7,047 nucleotides of DNA from Desulfobacterales bacterium (GTDB lineage Bacteria; Desulfobacterota; Desulfobacteria; Desulfobacterales; BuS5). Location: the NCBI GenBank assembly GCA_020056865.1, contig JAGVGX010000277.1, positions 1-7,047 on the forward strand, in the 5' to 3' direction. A program made the translations under genes and the position numbers. Each line of letters starts with the position of its first letter. The stretch's first letter is position 1. Positions 1 through 6,382 of the stretch are shown one piece after another. The notes under the pieces were generated by a model that saw only the letters and a program-made list of their open reading frames with translations, searched no databases and had not been told where the DNA came from.

Positions 1-654
1 CGGGTAATCATTGCCAACCGCTTTTCTGATCCGATTTAAAATCATTAAGGGGAACCTGGTTCTGTTTTCGAAAGATCCCCCGTAATCATCTTTTCGTTTA
101 TTGCTGTAGGGTGAAAGAAACTGATTTATTAAATACCCGTGAGCGCCGTGTATTTCAACCAGATCAAACCCGGCTTCTTTTGCTCTTACGGCCGCGCGAC
201 CAAATGCGTCGGCAATCATGTGGATATCATCAGGTGTCATCTCCTGAGGAACTTCCTGACATACCGGGCAAGGCAGACCAGACGGCGCCATCAGAGGAGA
301 CCCTGTTAATAAAGAAGATCCCTGTCTTCCACAATGAAACAACTGAACAGCCACTTTCGCTCCATGACTGTGTATGCGGTCTACAAGCGTTTTAAGCCCG
401 CCAATCAGTTTATCTTTTTCAATGCCAAGCTGATGAGACATCCCTCTGCCACTTGGATGTACATAGGCGGCCTCAACAATGATAAGGCCTGCGCCTCCTT
501 TAGCCCTTGCCTCAAGAAAAGACGTAAGTCTTTCTGTAACTGAACCGTCAGTTTCACAATAATTCGTTACCATCGGGGCCATAACAATTCTGTTTTTTAT
601 TTCAATAGTCCCCACATTAACAGGTTGAAACAAAATGTCGAAATTACCTTTCAT
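1..654 (-). CDS. Old Yellow Enzyme-family NADH:flavin oxidoreductase / 2-enoate reductase-like, N-terminal part (partial)
   Basis: The first 218 residues are visible and the gene runs off the left edge. They form most of an FMN-binding TIM barrel of the Old Yellow Enzyme type: an N-terminal KNRIVMAPM strand (about 20-28), the QLFHCGR motif (104-110), EMTPDDI (138-144), the HGAHGYLINQFLSP block (169-182) and the YGGSFENRTRF block (191-201). These are hallmarks of the bacterial group containing 2-enoate reductase, 2,4-dienoyl-CoA reductase and bile-acid BaiCD-type enzymes. Many of these carry a C-terminal [4Fe-4S] and FAD/NAD domain, which here would lie outside the window. The likely role is reduction of an activated C=C bond in the cytoplasm. 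A CPVC pair (129-132) sits in the loop after the APSG motif (123-126). The ATG at 654 follows a good ribosome site, 22 bases after the amidohydrolase stop, so it is probably the distal gene of the operon. Family assignment is strong; substrate is unknown. Confidence 0.93.
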   Translation of the reverse strand, partial: MKGNFDILFQPVNVGTIEIKNRIVMAPMVTNYCETDGSVTERLTSFLEARAKGGAGLIIVEAAYVHPSGRGMSHQLGIEKDKLIGGLKTLVDRIHSHGAKVAVQLFHCGRQGSSLLTGSPLMAPSGLPCPVCQEVPQEMTPDDIHMIADAFGRAAVRAKEAGFDLVEIHGAHGYLINQFLSPYSNKRKDDYGGSFENRTRFPLMILNRIRKAVGNDYP

Positions 655-658
655 AATT

Positions 659-665
659 TCTCCTT
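659..665 (-). promoter_or_regulatory. Ribosome binding site of the flavin oxidoreductase gene
   Basis: Minus-strand AAGGAGA ends four bases before the ATG at 654 and lies in the short gap after the amidohydrolase stop codon. It fixes the start of the flavoenzyme gene and supports translation from a shared transcript. Confidence 0.8.
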
Positions 666-676
666 AAATGATGTTG

Positions 677-1804
677 CTATCGTTTGGCATCCTCAGGTAT
701 ATCTATCCCTTCTTTCCTTAATATATCAAGCGGTGACACCGGTTCTGAATCATGAAGATAAAGGAAGTTTTCCCTTAACACTTTTTTCATTGTATCTTCT
801 GACCAATTGAATCTTTTAACTTTATTAAAAGTTCTGAACCAGGACTGCATCCCGACAAAAGGATAATCCGTTCCAAAAAGTATTTTGTTCTGATAAAAAG
901 GAGTATTGGCAGCCATAGAAAGCTCTTTGGGAATAATGTTAGGAGATGCCCCAGACAAATCAAGGTAAACATTGGGATGCCTGAAAGCAAGAGACATGGC
1001 CTGATTATGCCACCCGCCAATACCAAAATGCAGCAATACGAGTTTTAATGTAGGGAAATCAACAGCCACATCATCATAGTGAAGCGGCATCATATATTTT
1101 ATTTTCGTAAAATACATACCTGTAGTCCCGCAGTGGCTCTGAATAGGGATATTGTGCTCAACACATTTTTCATAAATAGGATAAAACCGTTTCTCATCAT
1201 TAGGATACGTGCTGACAGCAGCAGGATGAAATTTTAATCCTTTGAGGTTCAATTCTGTTATACACCTTTCTACTTCTTCAACTGCATCTTTCCTTCTCGG
1301 ATCAACAGACCCATAGCCAATGAATCTATCCGGATATCTGGCAACCAGTTTGGCCACTTCATCATTGGTAGTCATGGATTGTTGAAATGCCCAGTGATCG
1401 GATTTAGACGTATCTAAGGCCATAATCAAAGCTTTTTCAACATTGGCACGATCCATATCTTCCAGCATATCATCAAGATTAGCGGGTAATGCATCATCTT
1501 TTAACCTAAAATGTTTGGCCGCCATATAAAGACCCGCATTTTTCTTCAAATCAGACCGGAATAGAGGATGGGCATGATTATCAATAGCTGGGACAGGCGA
1601 CAGCATGGCATTGTCTTTTAAAACCTTGTCAATGTCTTTTTCACATGCTGTAACAGCCTTCTGGTCATCAAGCTCTTTGAGAAACTCAAGCGCCTGCATA
1701 AATTTATTTTCTGCTTCAACATAATATTTAGCGTCAAGTGCTGCTCTGGCACCTTTCAGACAATCGTCTGCTTTTTCTCTTATTTTTTCTTTTTCTTCAG
1801 ACAT
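677..1804 (-). CDS. Amidohydrolase_2 / ACMSD-like metal-dependent hydrolase or decarboxylase with N-terminal helical extension
   Basis: This is a 375-residue TIM-barrel amidohydrolase. Numbering from the ATG at 1804, the metal and catalytic residues appear in canonical order: HxH in DNHAHP (H77, H79), GLKFHP (189-194), SHCGTTG (H224), LLHFGIGG (H259) and FGTDYPF (D313). This pattern fits Pfam Amidohydro_2, which includes ACMSD, gamma-resorcylate decarboxylase and related enzymes that decarboxylate aromatic or conjugated acids, as well as hydrolases. The barrel only starts near residue 72. The preceding residues are charged and helical, resembling a TPR-like hairpin, and are not usual for the family. 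The start at 1804 is preferred over an in-frame ATG at 1828 because GAGGAGG lies six bases upstream of it, while the upstream ATG has only a weak site. It sits between the VWA gene (96-base gap) and the flavin reductase (22-base gap), which suggests a catabolic step after the radical enzyme. The reaction is not determinable here. Confidence 0.9.
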   Translation of the reverse strand: MSEEKEKIREKADDCLKGARAALDAKYYVEAENKFMQALEFLKELDDQKAVTACEKDIDKVLKDNAMLSPVPAIDNHAHPLFRSDLKKNAGLYMAAKHFRLKDDALPANLDDMLEDMDRANVEKALIMALDTSKSDHWAFQQSMTTNDEVAKLVARYPDRFIGYGSVDPRRKDAVEEVERCITELNLKGLKFHPAAVSTYPNDEKRFYPIYEKCVEHNIPIQSHCGTTGMYFTKIKYMMPLHYDDVAVDFPTLKLVLLHFGIGGWHNQAMSLAFRHPNVYLDLSGASPNIIPKELSMAANTPFYQNKILFGTDYPFVGMQSWFRTFNKVKRFNWSEDTMKKVLRENFLYLHDSEPVSPLDILRKEGIDIPEDAKR

Positions 1805-1810
1805 TGCAAC

Positions 1811-1817
1811 CCTCCTC
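1811..1817 (-). promoter_or_regulatory. Strong ribosome binding site setting the amidohydrolase start
   Basis: Minus-strand GAGGAGG is separated by six bases from the ATG at 1804. It lies inside the longer open frame that begins at 1828, so it decides in favour of the shorter protein (MSEEKEK... start). Confidence 0.85.
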
Positions 1818-1900
1818 AAATAATTCATAATAAATTCAACTCATCAAAATAACATTACAAACCCGTATACCATGTTTCTTTTTGCATCACATTCGATACT

Positions 1901-3067
1901 TCACATAATATTACCCGAAGCCATATAGTCTTTGATAACAACATGGCCTGAATGTGTTGGAGATGCAAAAAAGACCCTGCCCGCATTAATACGCGCCAAA
2001 TGTGCGGCAAACTGCTGCAATTTTGAATTATTATCCAGCATGATAATATTTATGGTTATACTTTCGCGTTTGCAAAGTATTGCTTCTTTTTTAACCCCAG
2101 ACATCGCTTTTTCAAAACCGATATACTTACCATTTTCCGTATTCGGTTCTGCGTCCGTGATTAAATAAATCTGTTTATTACCCTTTTCTTTTTTTATAAC
2201 ATTCCTTGACACGTAAAGCGCCTCTTTCATATCCGTTGTCCCGCCGGCAAGCTGAATATTCATGATATCCCACAAATCGATTTGTCTTACCTGTGAAGCA
2301 TACAAAAACACCTTAAGTACATCACCCGGTCTTTTTAATCTGCCAAGCGACATGCACATATCAATAGCAGCAGCTCTCTTGTCATCACCCATGCTTGCAC
2401 TCTCATCGATGACAAGACCGATACACATCCTCACCTCAAACGTTTTATCGTGAATATGAAAATCTTCAGGCTTCAGTAGTATCTGTAGCTTGTTGTATTG
2501 TTGCATGTTCCTTACAAGTGAATTCATAAGGGTTTTATTCATATCTATATGTTTAAACATATCACCGAAAATCATTTTTCTCGAATACGGAACTTTATAA
2601 GACACCTCTCCGGTATCTTTTGTTCTATGCGCTCCGGATTTGCTTCTGTCTGAATTTTCTATTTTAAGTTTTACCAAACCTGCGACTTTAAATGCCCCGC
2701 GATGGGTTATCTGTATCCTACCTTCAGATAATTGAATATCACCATTTTTAATAAATTTTTCAAGACAATGATTCACATCTTCAGGCAAAACCTTTGATCT
2801 GAAATTTTCACTTAAATCATCATTTGATTGTTCGCCTTCATTGATATCCGAGGTGTCATCAATCCTTTTTCGAGTATACTCCATAACTGACTTGCCAAAA
2901 AGACTTTTACTCCCTTTTCTGAACTGATGGAACCAATCCTTTACCGTTCTGTTTTCTGATTTGGCAATTTCAGAAAGAATCCCTGCGTCATTCTGTCGTT
3001 TTTGACGACATATGTCACAATATTCTGTATTCACTGTGTTGCCATGTTTAACTGGATACCGCTCCAT
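1901..3067 (-). CDS. VWA-domain protein, partner of the AAA+ ATPase (BchD/NorD/CoxE-like)
   Basis: The protein has 388 residues if started at the ATG at 3067. The C-terminal half is a von Willebrand A domain (about 213-375) with a complete MIDAS: DESAS (D221, S223, S225), a threonine in GGTTDM (T277 or T278) and the aspartate of LITDAEPN (D305). It should therefore bind a divalent metal and a protein ligand. The N-terminal part has a CDIC pair (C17, C20), a charged linker rich in D, E and S (about 70-90), and a segment (about 118-180) that resembles the pre-VWA region of other MoxR-associated VWA proteins. No signal peptide or membrane segment is evident, so it is probably cytoplasmic. The gene overlaps the ATPase gene, which implies translational coupling and a joint complex. 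An in-frame GTG at 3034, forming a GTGA overlap with the ATPase stop, is a credible alternative start giving 377 residues. The function as ATPase adaptor is inference from known MoxR/VWA pairs. Confidence 0.88.
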   Translation of the reverse strand: MERYPVKHGNTVNTEYCDICRQKRQNDAGILSEIAKSENRTVKDWFHQFRKGSKSLFGKSVMEYTRKRIDDTSDINEGEQSNDDLSENFRSKVLPEDVNHCLEKFIKNGDIQLSEGRIQITHRGAFKVAGLVKLKIENSDRSKSGAHRTKDTGEVSYKVPYSRKMIFGDMFKHIDMNKTLMNSLVRNMQQYNKLQILLKPEDFHIHDKTFEVRMCIGLVIDESASMGDDKRAAAIDMCMSLGRLKRPGDVLKVFLYASQVRQIDLWDIMNIQLAGGTTDMKEALYVSRNVIKKEKGNKQIYLITDAEPNTENGKYIGFEKAMSGVKKEAILCKRESITINIIMLDNNSKLQQFAAHLARINAGRVFFASPTHSGHVVIKDYMASGNIM

Positions 3068-4578
3068 GGCGCAAGAACTGGCGTATATATAGATTTTTCA
3101 ACATCACCATAACTGATCACCCCCATATGAATGGCTGCATTATAAATCATTTCTACTGCAGAATAAATATACTGGCCATATACATTCGCATTTGCACTTT
3201 CCGGGTTGGAAAACAACTCTCTTTCAGTTTCACTAAGAAGCGACATGTCTATTTTTTCACCAGCAACTATAACCATTTGTTTAACTGCCTTTTTTAACTC
3301 TGTATGTTTTTCAAGCTGACTGACAATTTCCTTAATACCGCATCGTGTCAATGCTTTCAGGTCAGCAGCAAGTTCAATGACATTGCATTCATCTAAAAGT
3401 ATATGTGAAAGATTTTTTACTGCAACACAAAGGATATCTGCCACAAAAACGTCAAGCTGTTTAAAATTCTTTTCAGGAGAATAAAAATCGATCAAATCAG
3501 GTTTTAACTCAACCCTTCCTCTGAGAGCCAACGTCAAACCGTCTGCAGCATCTTTAAAATAAGCAACATCTCTGTTTTCAAGTTCTGCACTGGCATACGT
3601 ATGATCAAAGGCACGATAGCTTCCTCTTATACTCGGCTTTTTATCAATAACATCGCATTTTCTACTGCAATCAATGGCTTCATTAATAAGATGCATAATC
3701 CACCACGGAAGCACGACCGTCCGTTGAATATCTTCTTTTGTAAAACTTGATATGCCTATTTCCTCTTGTTTTTCCAATTCGTAATCCATATGGGTGGTTT
3801 TGAATTTTTCACAAAGTGCTATTTCAATTTCAATCTCCTTGCCTGGTGTCGGCATATAAATAAGTTCCATTCTGTCAAGCAAAGGACGAGGCACCTCGTT
3901 GACATGAGAGAAACCCTGGGGGTTTCCTGTTGCAATCAGAATAATATCCAAAGGGTGTTCAATGTTATACTCTTCTAATACTGCTTTCTTTTCTTCTGCA
4001 ACAGGATGGAGCAACACCTGCACCTTGGTACGAACAGCAGGCAATTCATCAACAAACAATATCCCTCTGTTTGCCCTGAATATACCTGTAGCAGCAAATG
4101 ATTCCATATCTGTCGGGCTTTTCCCTGTGGCAATGGCATGAATATCTTTCATTCCTAATAACTTTCCCTCGTCTGTATATTCATTGCCCTGGATACGCGA
4201 AAACCGCATATCCGGTGTCATTAATTCGATTCCATATTCTAGCACAGGATCTTTACTTGTTTTGCAGCGCGGGCACAGCAATCGTTTCGGCCACTTTGGA
4301 TCGTCGTTGTATGGGCACCCTTTAATCTTCGGGACAGTACCAAGAAGTTTTGTCAAAGATTTGGACAGTCTCGTTTTGCCGGTACCTTCTTCAGAAACAA
4401 GATATATATTATATCCGGACAACAAAGCTCTTGCGACATCTTTTTTTGCCTCTTGTCTACCCTGAATATCCGGAAAAATGTCCTTGTTCTCACGAACCCT
4501 TTTTAAAATAGCAGCTCTCATTTGATACACAACTGGGACCGGCTTGTAATTATCTAAATCAAATAAAGCATCGTTCAT
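3031..4578 (-). CDS. AAA+ ATPase, MoxR / Mg-chelatase subunit I-like
   Basis: This is a 515-residue cytoplasmic AAA+ ATPase. Visible elements in order are Walker A SEEGTGKT (62-69, K68), a cysteine-containing insert (C88, then CPRC at 102-105), Walker B GILFVDE (172-178, D177, E178), sensor 1 ATGNP (216-220), an arginine-finger region VPRPLLDR (229-236) and a sensor-2-like PSIRGS (315-320). The order and the ANRGILFVDE wording match the helix-2-insert clade that includes BchI/ChlI, MoxR, RavA and NorQ. The helical C-terminal part from about 340 is not a recognisable catalytic domain. Nothing else in the window relates to chlorophyll, so a remodelling or metal-handling role with the overlapping VWA protein is more likely than Mg chelation. 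The ATG at 4578 is preceded by an AGGT-type ribosome site (4585-4588), 45 bases after the small cysteine/tryptophan protein. The client is inferred to be the glycyl radical enzyme or its activase. Confidence 0.92.
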   Translation of the reverse strand: MNDALFDLDNYKPVPVVYQMRAAILKRVRENKDIFPDIQGRQEAKKDVARALLSGYNIYLVSEEGTGKTRLSKSLTKLLGTVPKIKGCPYNDDPKWPKRLLCPRCKTSKDPVLEYGIELMTPDMRFSRIQGNEYTDEGKLLGMKDIHAIATGKSPTDMESFAATGIFRANRGILFVDELPAVRTKVQVLLHPVAEEKKAVLEEYNIEHPLDIILIATGNPQGFSHVNEVPRPLLDRMELIYMPTPGKEIEIEIALCEKFKTTHMDYELEKQEEIGISSFTKEDIQRTVVLPWWIMHLINEAIDCSRKCDVIDKKPSIRGSYRAFDHTYASAELENRDVAYFKDAADGLTLALRGRVELKPDLIDFYSPEKNFKQLDVFVADILCVAVKNLSHILLDECNVIELAADLKALTRCGIKEIVSQLEKHTELKKAVKQMVIVAGEKIDMSLLSETERELFSNPESANANVYGQYIYSAVEMIYNAAIHMGVISYGDVEKSIYTPVLAPWSGIQLNMATQ

Positions 4579-4623
4579 TATTTTACCTGCTATTTTTCCA
4601 TGTTGTATCTTCGGCCATATATT

Positions 4624-5148
4624 TTATATCATCTCAAATGACCACAGATTTTTATTATTATTACCTATTGTAGAAACCCATTTATCATAGTTTTTTTTTG
4701 TTTGTTCTCTTATTTTTTCAGCTTCTTCACCTTTGATACCATGGGCCTCAAGCCATTTTTCTATTAGAATGCCTCCCTGGCTCCACATGTCAATAACTTC
4801 TCTGTCATATACCCATGCTTTTACCTTTACCCCATATTTTGAGAATATACACCAGACATCTTCTTTTTCCCTGTCGTCACAAAATATACACATTACACAT
4901 TCATCGATTCCAAAAACATCTTCTGGTGACCGGGAGTATTTTATTCCCTGAATACTTCTATCTTCTACATAAGGGTCAAGCTCTTTTGCCAGCTTATCCA
5001 ATTCCTCAATTTTATCTAATATAACCCACTTGCCCCAATGTTCATTGTATTCCTCTTTTGTTAAAATTTTTCCCTTATATGCTATGGGAAACTTCCAGTT
5101 ACGAGGAATCACATATTTCCAATATAAAAAAGGTTTGTTTACAAGCAT
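4624..5148 (-). CDS. Conserved-looking 174-residue protein of unknown function, tryptophan-rich with a four-cysteine cluster
   Basis: I do not recognise this family. The protein is 174 residues, soluble-looking, with no signal peptide or membrane helix. It contains ten tryptophans (for example W10, W18, W38, W41, W112, W122), an unusually high share. All four cysteines lie in one short stretch, C84-x2-C87-x2-C90-x9-C100, a spacing that could hold a zinc ion or an iron-sulfur cluster. The N-terminal third is basic and aromatic, followed by an acidic helical stretch (about 43-62) and a charged helix near the C-terminus (about 126-157). It lies between the activase (87-base gap) and the AAA+ ATPase (45-base gap) on the same strand, so it is probably an accessory factor of the radical enzyme system. 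A tract of nine adenines falls within its 3' part. The start at 5148 has only a weak AGG-type ribosome site about 10 bases upstream. The gene is believable from context and clean composition; the function is open. Confidence 0.78.
   Translation of the reverse strand: MLVNKPFLYWKYVIPRNWKFPIAYKGKILTKEEYNEHWGKWVILDKIEELDKLAKELDPYVEDRSIQGIKYSRSPEDVFGIDECVMCIFCDDREKEDVWCIFSKYGVKVKAWVYDREVIDMWSQGGILIEKWLEAHGIKGEEAEKIREQTKKNYDKWVSTIGNNNKNLWSFEMI
4691..4699 (-). repeat. A9 homopolymer in the 174-residue protein gene
   Basis: Nine consecutive adenines on the coding strand, followed by C, encode the QTKKN segment near residues 149-153. Such tracts are prone to replication or transcription slippage; whether that matters here is unknown. 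Confidence 0.7.
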
Positions 5149-5235
5149 TTGTATGCTGCCTATTATTTATGGATAGCGCTAAAGTTTTAACTTTGTTTAT
5201 TTACTTTAACCCGTTCCCACACATTGCAAATTACT
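5149..5235. other. 87-base intergenic spacer between activase and 174-residue protein genes
   Basis: This AT-rich spacer holds no ORF of note. It contains AAAGTTTTAACTTT at 5181-5194, whose six-base arms are separated by only two bases, so it is a poor RNA hairpin. I see no confident promoter or terminator, so readthrough from the activase gene is the simplest reading. Confidence 0.5.
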
Positions 5236-6252
5236 CTATTTTCCAATATCAACCGCCACATGGCATAATGATTCCAGCAATTTTTTTATTTCAAGAATTC
5301 CTTCTTCATTCACTGGCACCGTATTGCGATAAGTATATATTTTCCCCATTGATTCATATTTCGATTCGGCAAATTTGTGATATGGTAAAAGCGAAATCTT
5401 ATCTGGAATAGGATTAAGGCTGGATATAAAACGTGCAAGCGAGATTGTTTCATCTACTGAATCATTAAATCCAGGGATAATTGGACGGCGGATCCATACC
5501 TTCTTCATCTTTAATGCTCGTTTCAGGTTGTCAATGATCACTTCATTTCCCACCCCGGTTTGATCCTTATGTTTTTTCGAGTCAACGCTCTTTATATCGT
5601 ATAACAGCAGATCCGTATGCTGTAATAACTGTTCTAATACATCCCATTTCGCAAATCCTGTCGTATCTAAAGCAGTATGTATGCCTTTTTTCTCCGCTGC
5701 TTTTAGCAGATCAAGAGCGAACCGCCACTGCATAAGGGGTTCACCTCCAGATATTGTCATTCCTCCGTTACTGTGACGGTAAAACCCTATATCCTTGATG
5801 ACAGTATCCATGACTTCATGAACACTTTTTTCTTTCCCACTGGCTATAATTGCTTTTGACGGGCAGACATCGGAGCATTTCATACATTGATTGCATTTTG
5901 TCCATTGAATGCTGCGAATAACATTTTTTTTTTGATTGGTATCATTTGTTCCGGATCTTTTATTCAGAAAAGAACCCAACATCTCTTTATCAGGCGAGTT
6001 TATCATACAGATTGCATTTTGAGGACAAATTTTAGTGCATTTGCCGCAGCCGATGCAAAGGATATCCCGAGTCATTATTTCAGGAATCATCTTTTGTGAT
6101 TCCGGATTCGCACACCAAGTGCAATGCAATGGACACCCTTTCAAAAAAACGGTCGTTCTCATACCAGGACCGTCCTGAATCGCCCATCGCTGGATATTAA
6201 ATACAATTCCCTTCCCGGCATAGTGGTGATATATGTTTGTATCTTCATCCAT
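5236..6252 (-). CDS. Glycyl radical enzyme activase (radical SAM, two ferredoxin-type [4Fe-4S] motifs)
   Basis: This is a 338-residue radical SAM enzyme that would generate the glycyl radical on the upstream-encoded GRE by reductive cleavage of S-adenosylmethionine. The site motif CPLHCTWC gives C40, C44 and C47, preceded by the typical IQRWAIQDGPGMRTTVFLKG context (20-39) of pyruvate formate-lyase-activase-like proteins. Two ferredoxin CxxCxxCxxxCP motifs follow (C66/C69/C72/C76 and C120/C123/C126/C130). This insert is found in activases such as BssD, HpdA and CutD but is missing from PflA. SGGEP (168-172) is the SAM-binding loop, and DTTGF (196-200) and LYDIKSVD (217-224) fit later barrel strands. 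The spacer between the two cluster motifs (77-119) is low in complexity and contains an A10 tract. The ribosome site before the ATG at 6252 is weak and next to a small hairpin. The gene follows the GRE gene by 130 bases. Family certain; GRE subclass not. Confidence 0.96.
   Translation of the reverse strand: MDEDTNIYHHYAGKGIVFNIQRWAIQDGPGMRTTVFLKGCPLHCTWCANPESQKMIPEIMTRDILCIGCGKCTKICPQNAICMINSPDKEMLGSFLNKRSGTNDTNQKKNVIRSIQWTKCNQCMKCSDVCPSKAIIASGKEKSVHEVMDTVIKDIGFYRHSNGGMTISGGEPLMQWRFALDLLKAAEKKGIHTALDTTGFAKWDVLEQLLQHTDLLLYDIKSVDSKKHKDQTGVGNEVIIDNLKRALKMKKVWIRRPIIPGFNDSVDETISLARFISSLNPIPDKISLLPYHKFAESKYESMGKIYTYRNTVPVNEEGILEIKKLLESLCHVAVDIGK
5934..5943 (-). repeat. A10 homopolymer inside the activase gene
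   Basis: Ten adenines on the coding strand encode the QKKN segment (residues 107-110), in the variable spacer between the two ferredoxin motifs. A length change here would shift the frame before the second cluster motif and the SAM-binding GGEP loop. Confidence 0.75.
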
Positions 6253-6260
6253 TAAATCAA

Positions 6261-6278
6261 ATTCTTTTTGTAAAGAAT
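6261..6278 (-). promoter_or_regulatory. Small inverted repeat next to the activase start codon
   Basis: Seven-base arms (ATTCTTT / AAAGAAT) around a four-base loop end eight bases before the activase ATG. The purine-rich 3' arm on the minus strand is the only plausible Shine-Dalgarno region, so folding could dampen translation. The stem has only one G-C pair, so it is weak and may be chance. Confidence 0.3.
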
Positions 6279-6328
6279 ATAAATGATAAAGAAAAATCGC
6301 ATGATAAAAGGGTTAGTTCTATGGCAGG

Positions 6329-6367
6329 AAAACAGGTTGCGGATAAAAACCATCCGCAACCTGTTTT
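6329..6367 (-). terminator. Perfect 16-bp stem-loop after the glycyl radical enzyme gene (terminator, attenuator or mRNA stabiliser)
   Basis: Arms of 16 bases at 6329-6344 and 6352-6367 are perfectly complementary around a seven-base loop. The core is GC-rich and the ends are four A-T pairs. On the minus strand it begins 15 bases after the GRE stop codon (6383) and ends in TTTT, followed by CCTGCC rather than a long U-run. That makes it a partial intrinsic terminator or a 3' stabilising hairpin, which would lower expression of the activase and later genes relative to the radical enzyme. The symmetrical A/T ends mean it could act in either direction. Confidence 0.8.
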
Positions 6368-6382
6368 AGTAAACCAATCGTT

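Noticed and set aside
111..543. Plus-strand open frames near the left end, and similar ones at 1932-2453, 3766-4465, 4733-5411 and 5887-6099
   Set aside because: They lie largely or wholly antisense to minus-strand genes with clear protein motifs, show no family motifs and have atypical compositions (rich in F, H, S, C or R). They are shadows.
787..1026. 79-residue minus-strand frame inside the amidohydrolase gene
   Set aside because: It overlaps the region encoding the LLHFG and FGTDYPF motifs in another frame and is a hydrophobic shadow without a ribosome site that I can support.
1805..1828. Upstream ATG at 1828 as amidohydrolase start
   Set aside because: The strong GAGGAGG site lies inside this stretch and points to the ATG at 1804. 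The eight added residues carry no recognisable feature.
3031..4578. ATPase taken as a true magnesium chelatase subunit for bacteriochlorophyll
   Set aside because: No tetrapyrrole biosynthesis gene is in the window, and such annotations are common for MoxR/VWA pairs of other roles. The GRE context argues for a remodelling function.
3031..4578. Naming the ATPase bssE
   Set aside because: The role may be analogous, but this protein is clearly longer than I recall for BssE, has a cysteine insert and a VWA partner. Orthology cannot be claimed from the window.
5181..5194. Near-palindrome AAAGTTTTAACTTT as a terminator or operator
   Set aside because: The two-base loop is too small for a stable hairpin, there is no GC core, and short AT palindromes are expected in such a spacer.
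6276..6308. TATATT-like box and repeated ATGATAAA upstream of the activase as a promoter or operator
   Set aside because: No acceptable -35 element is at the right distance from the minus-strand TATATT, and the repeats are short AT-rich words 18 bases apart, likely chance.
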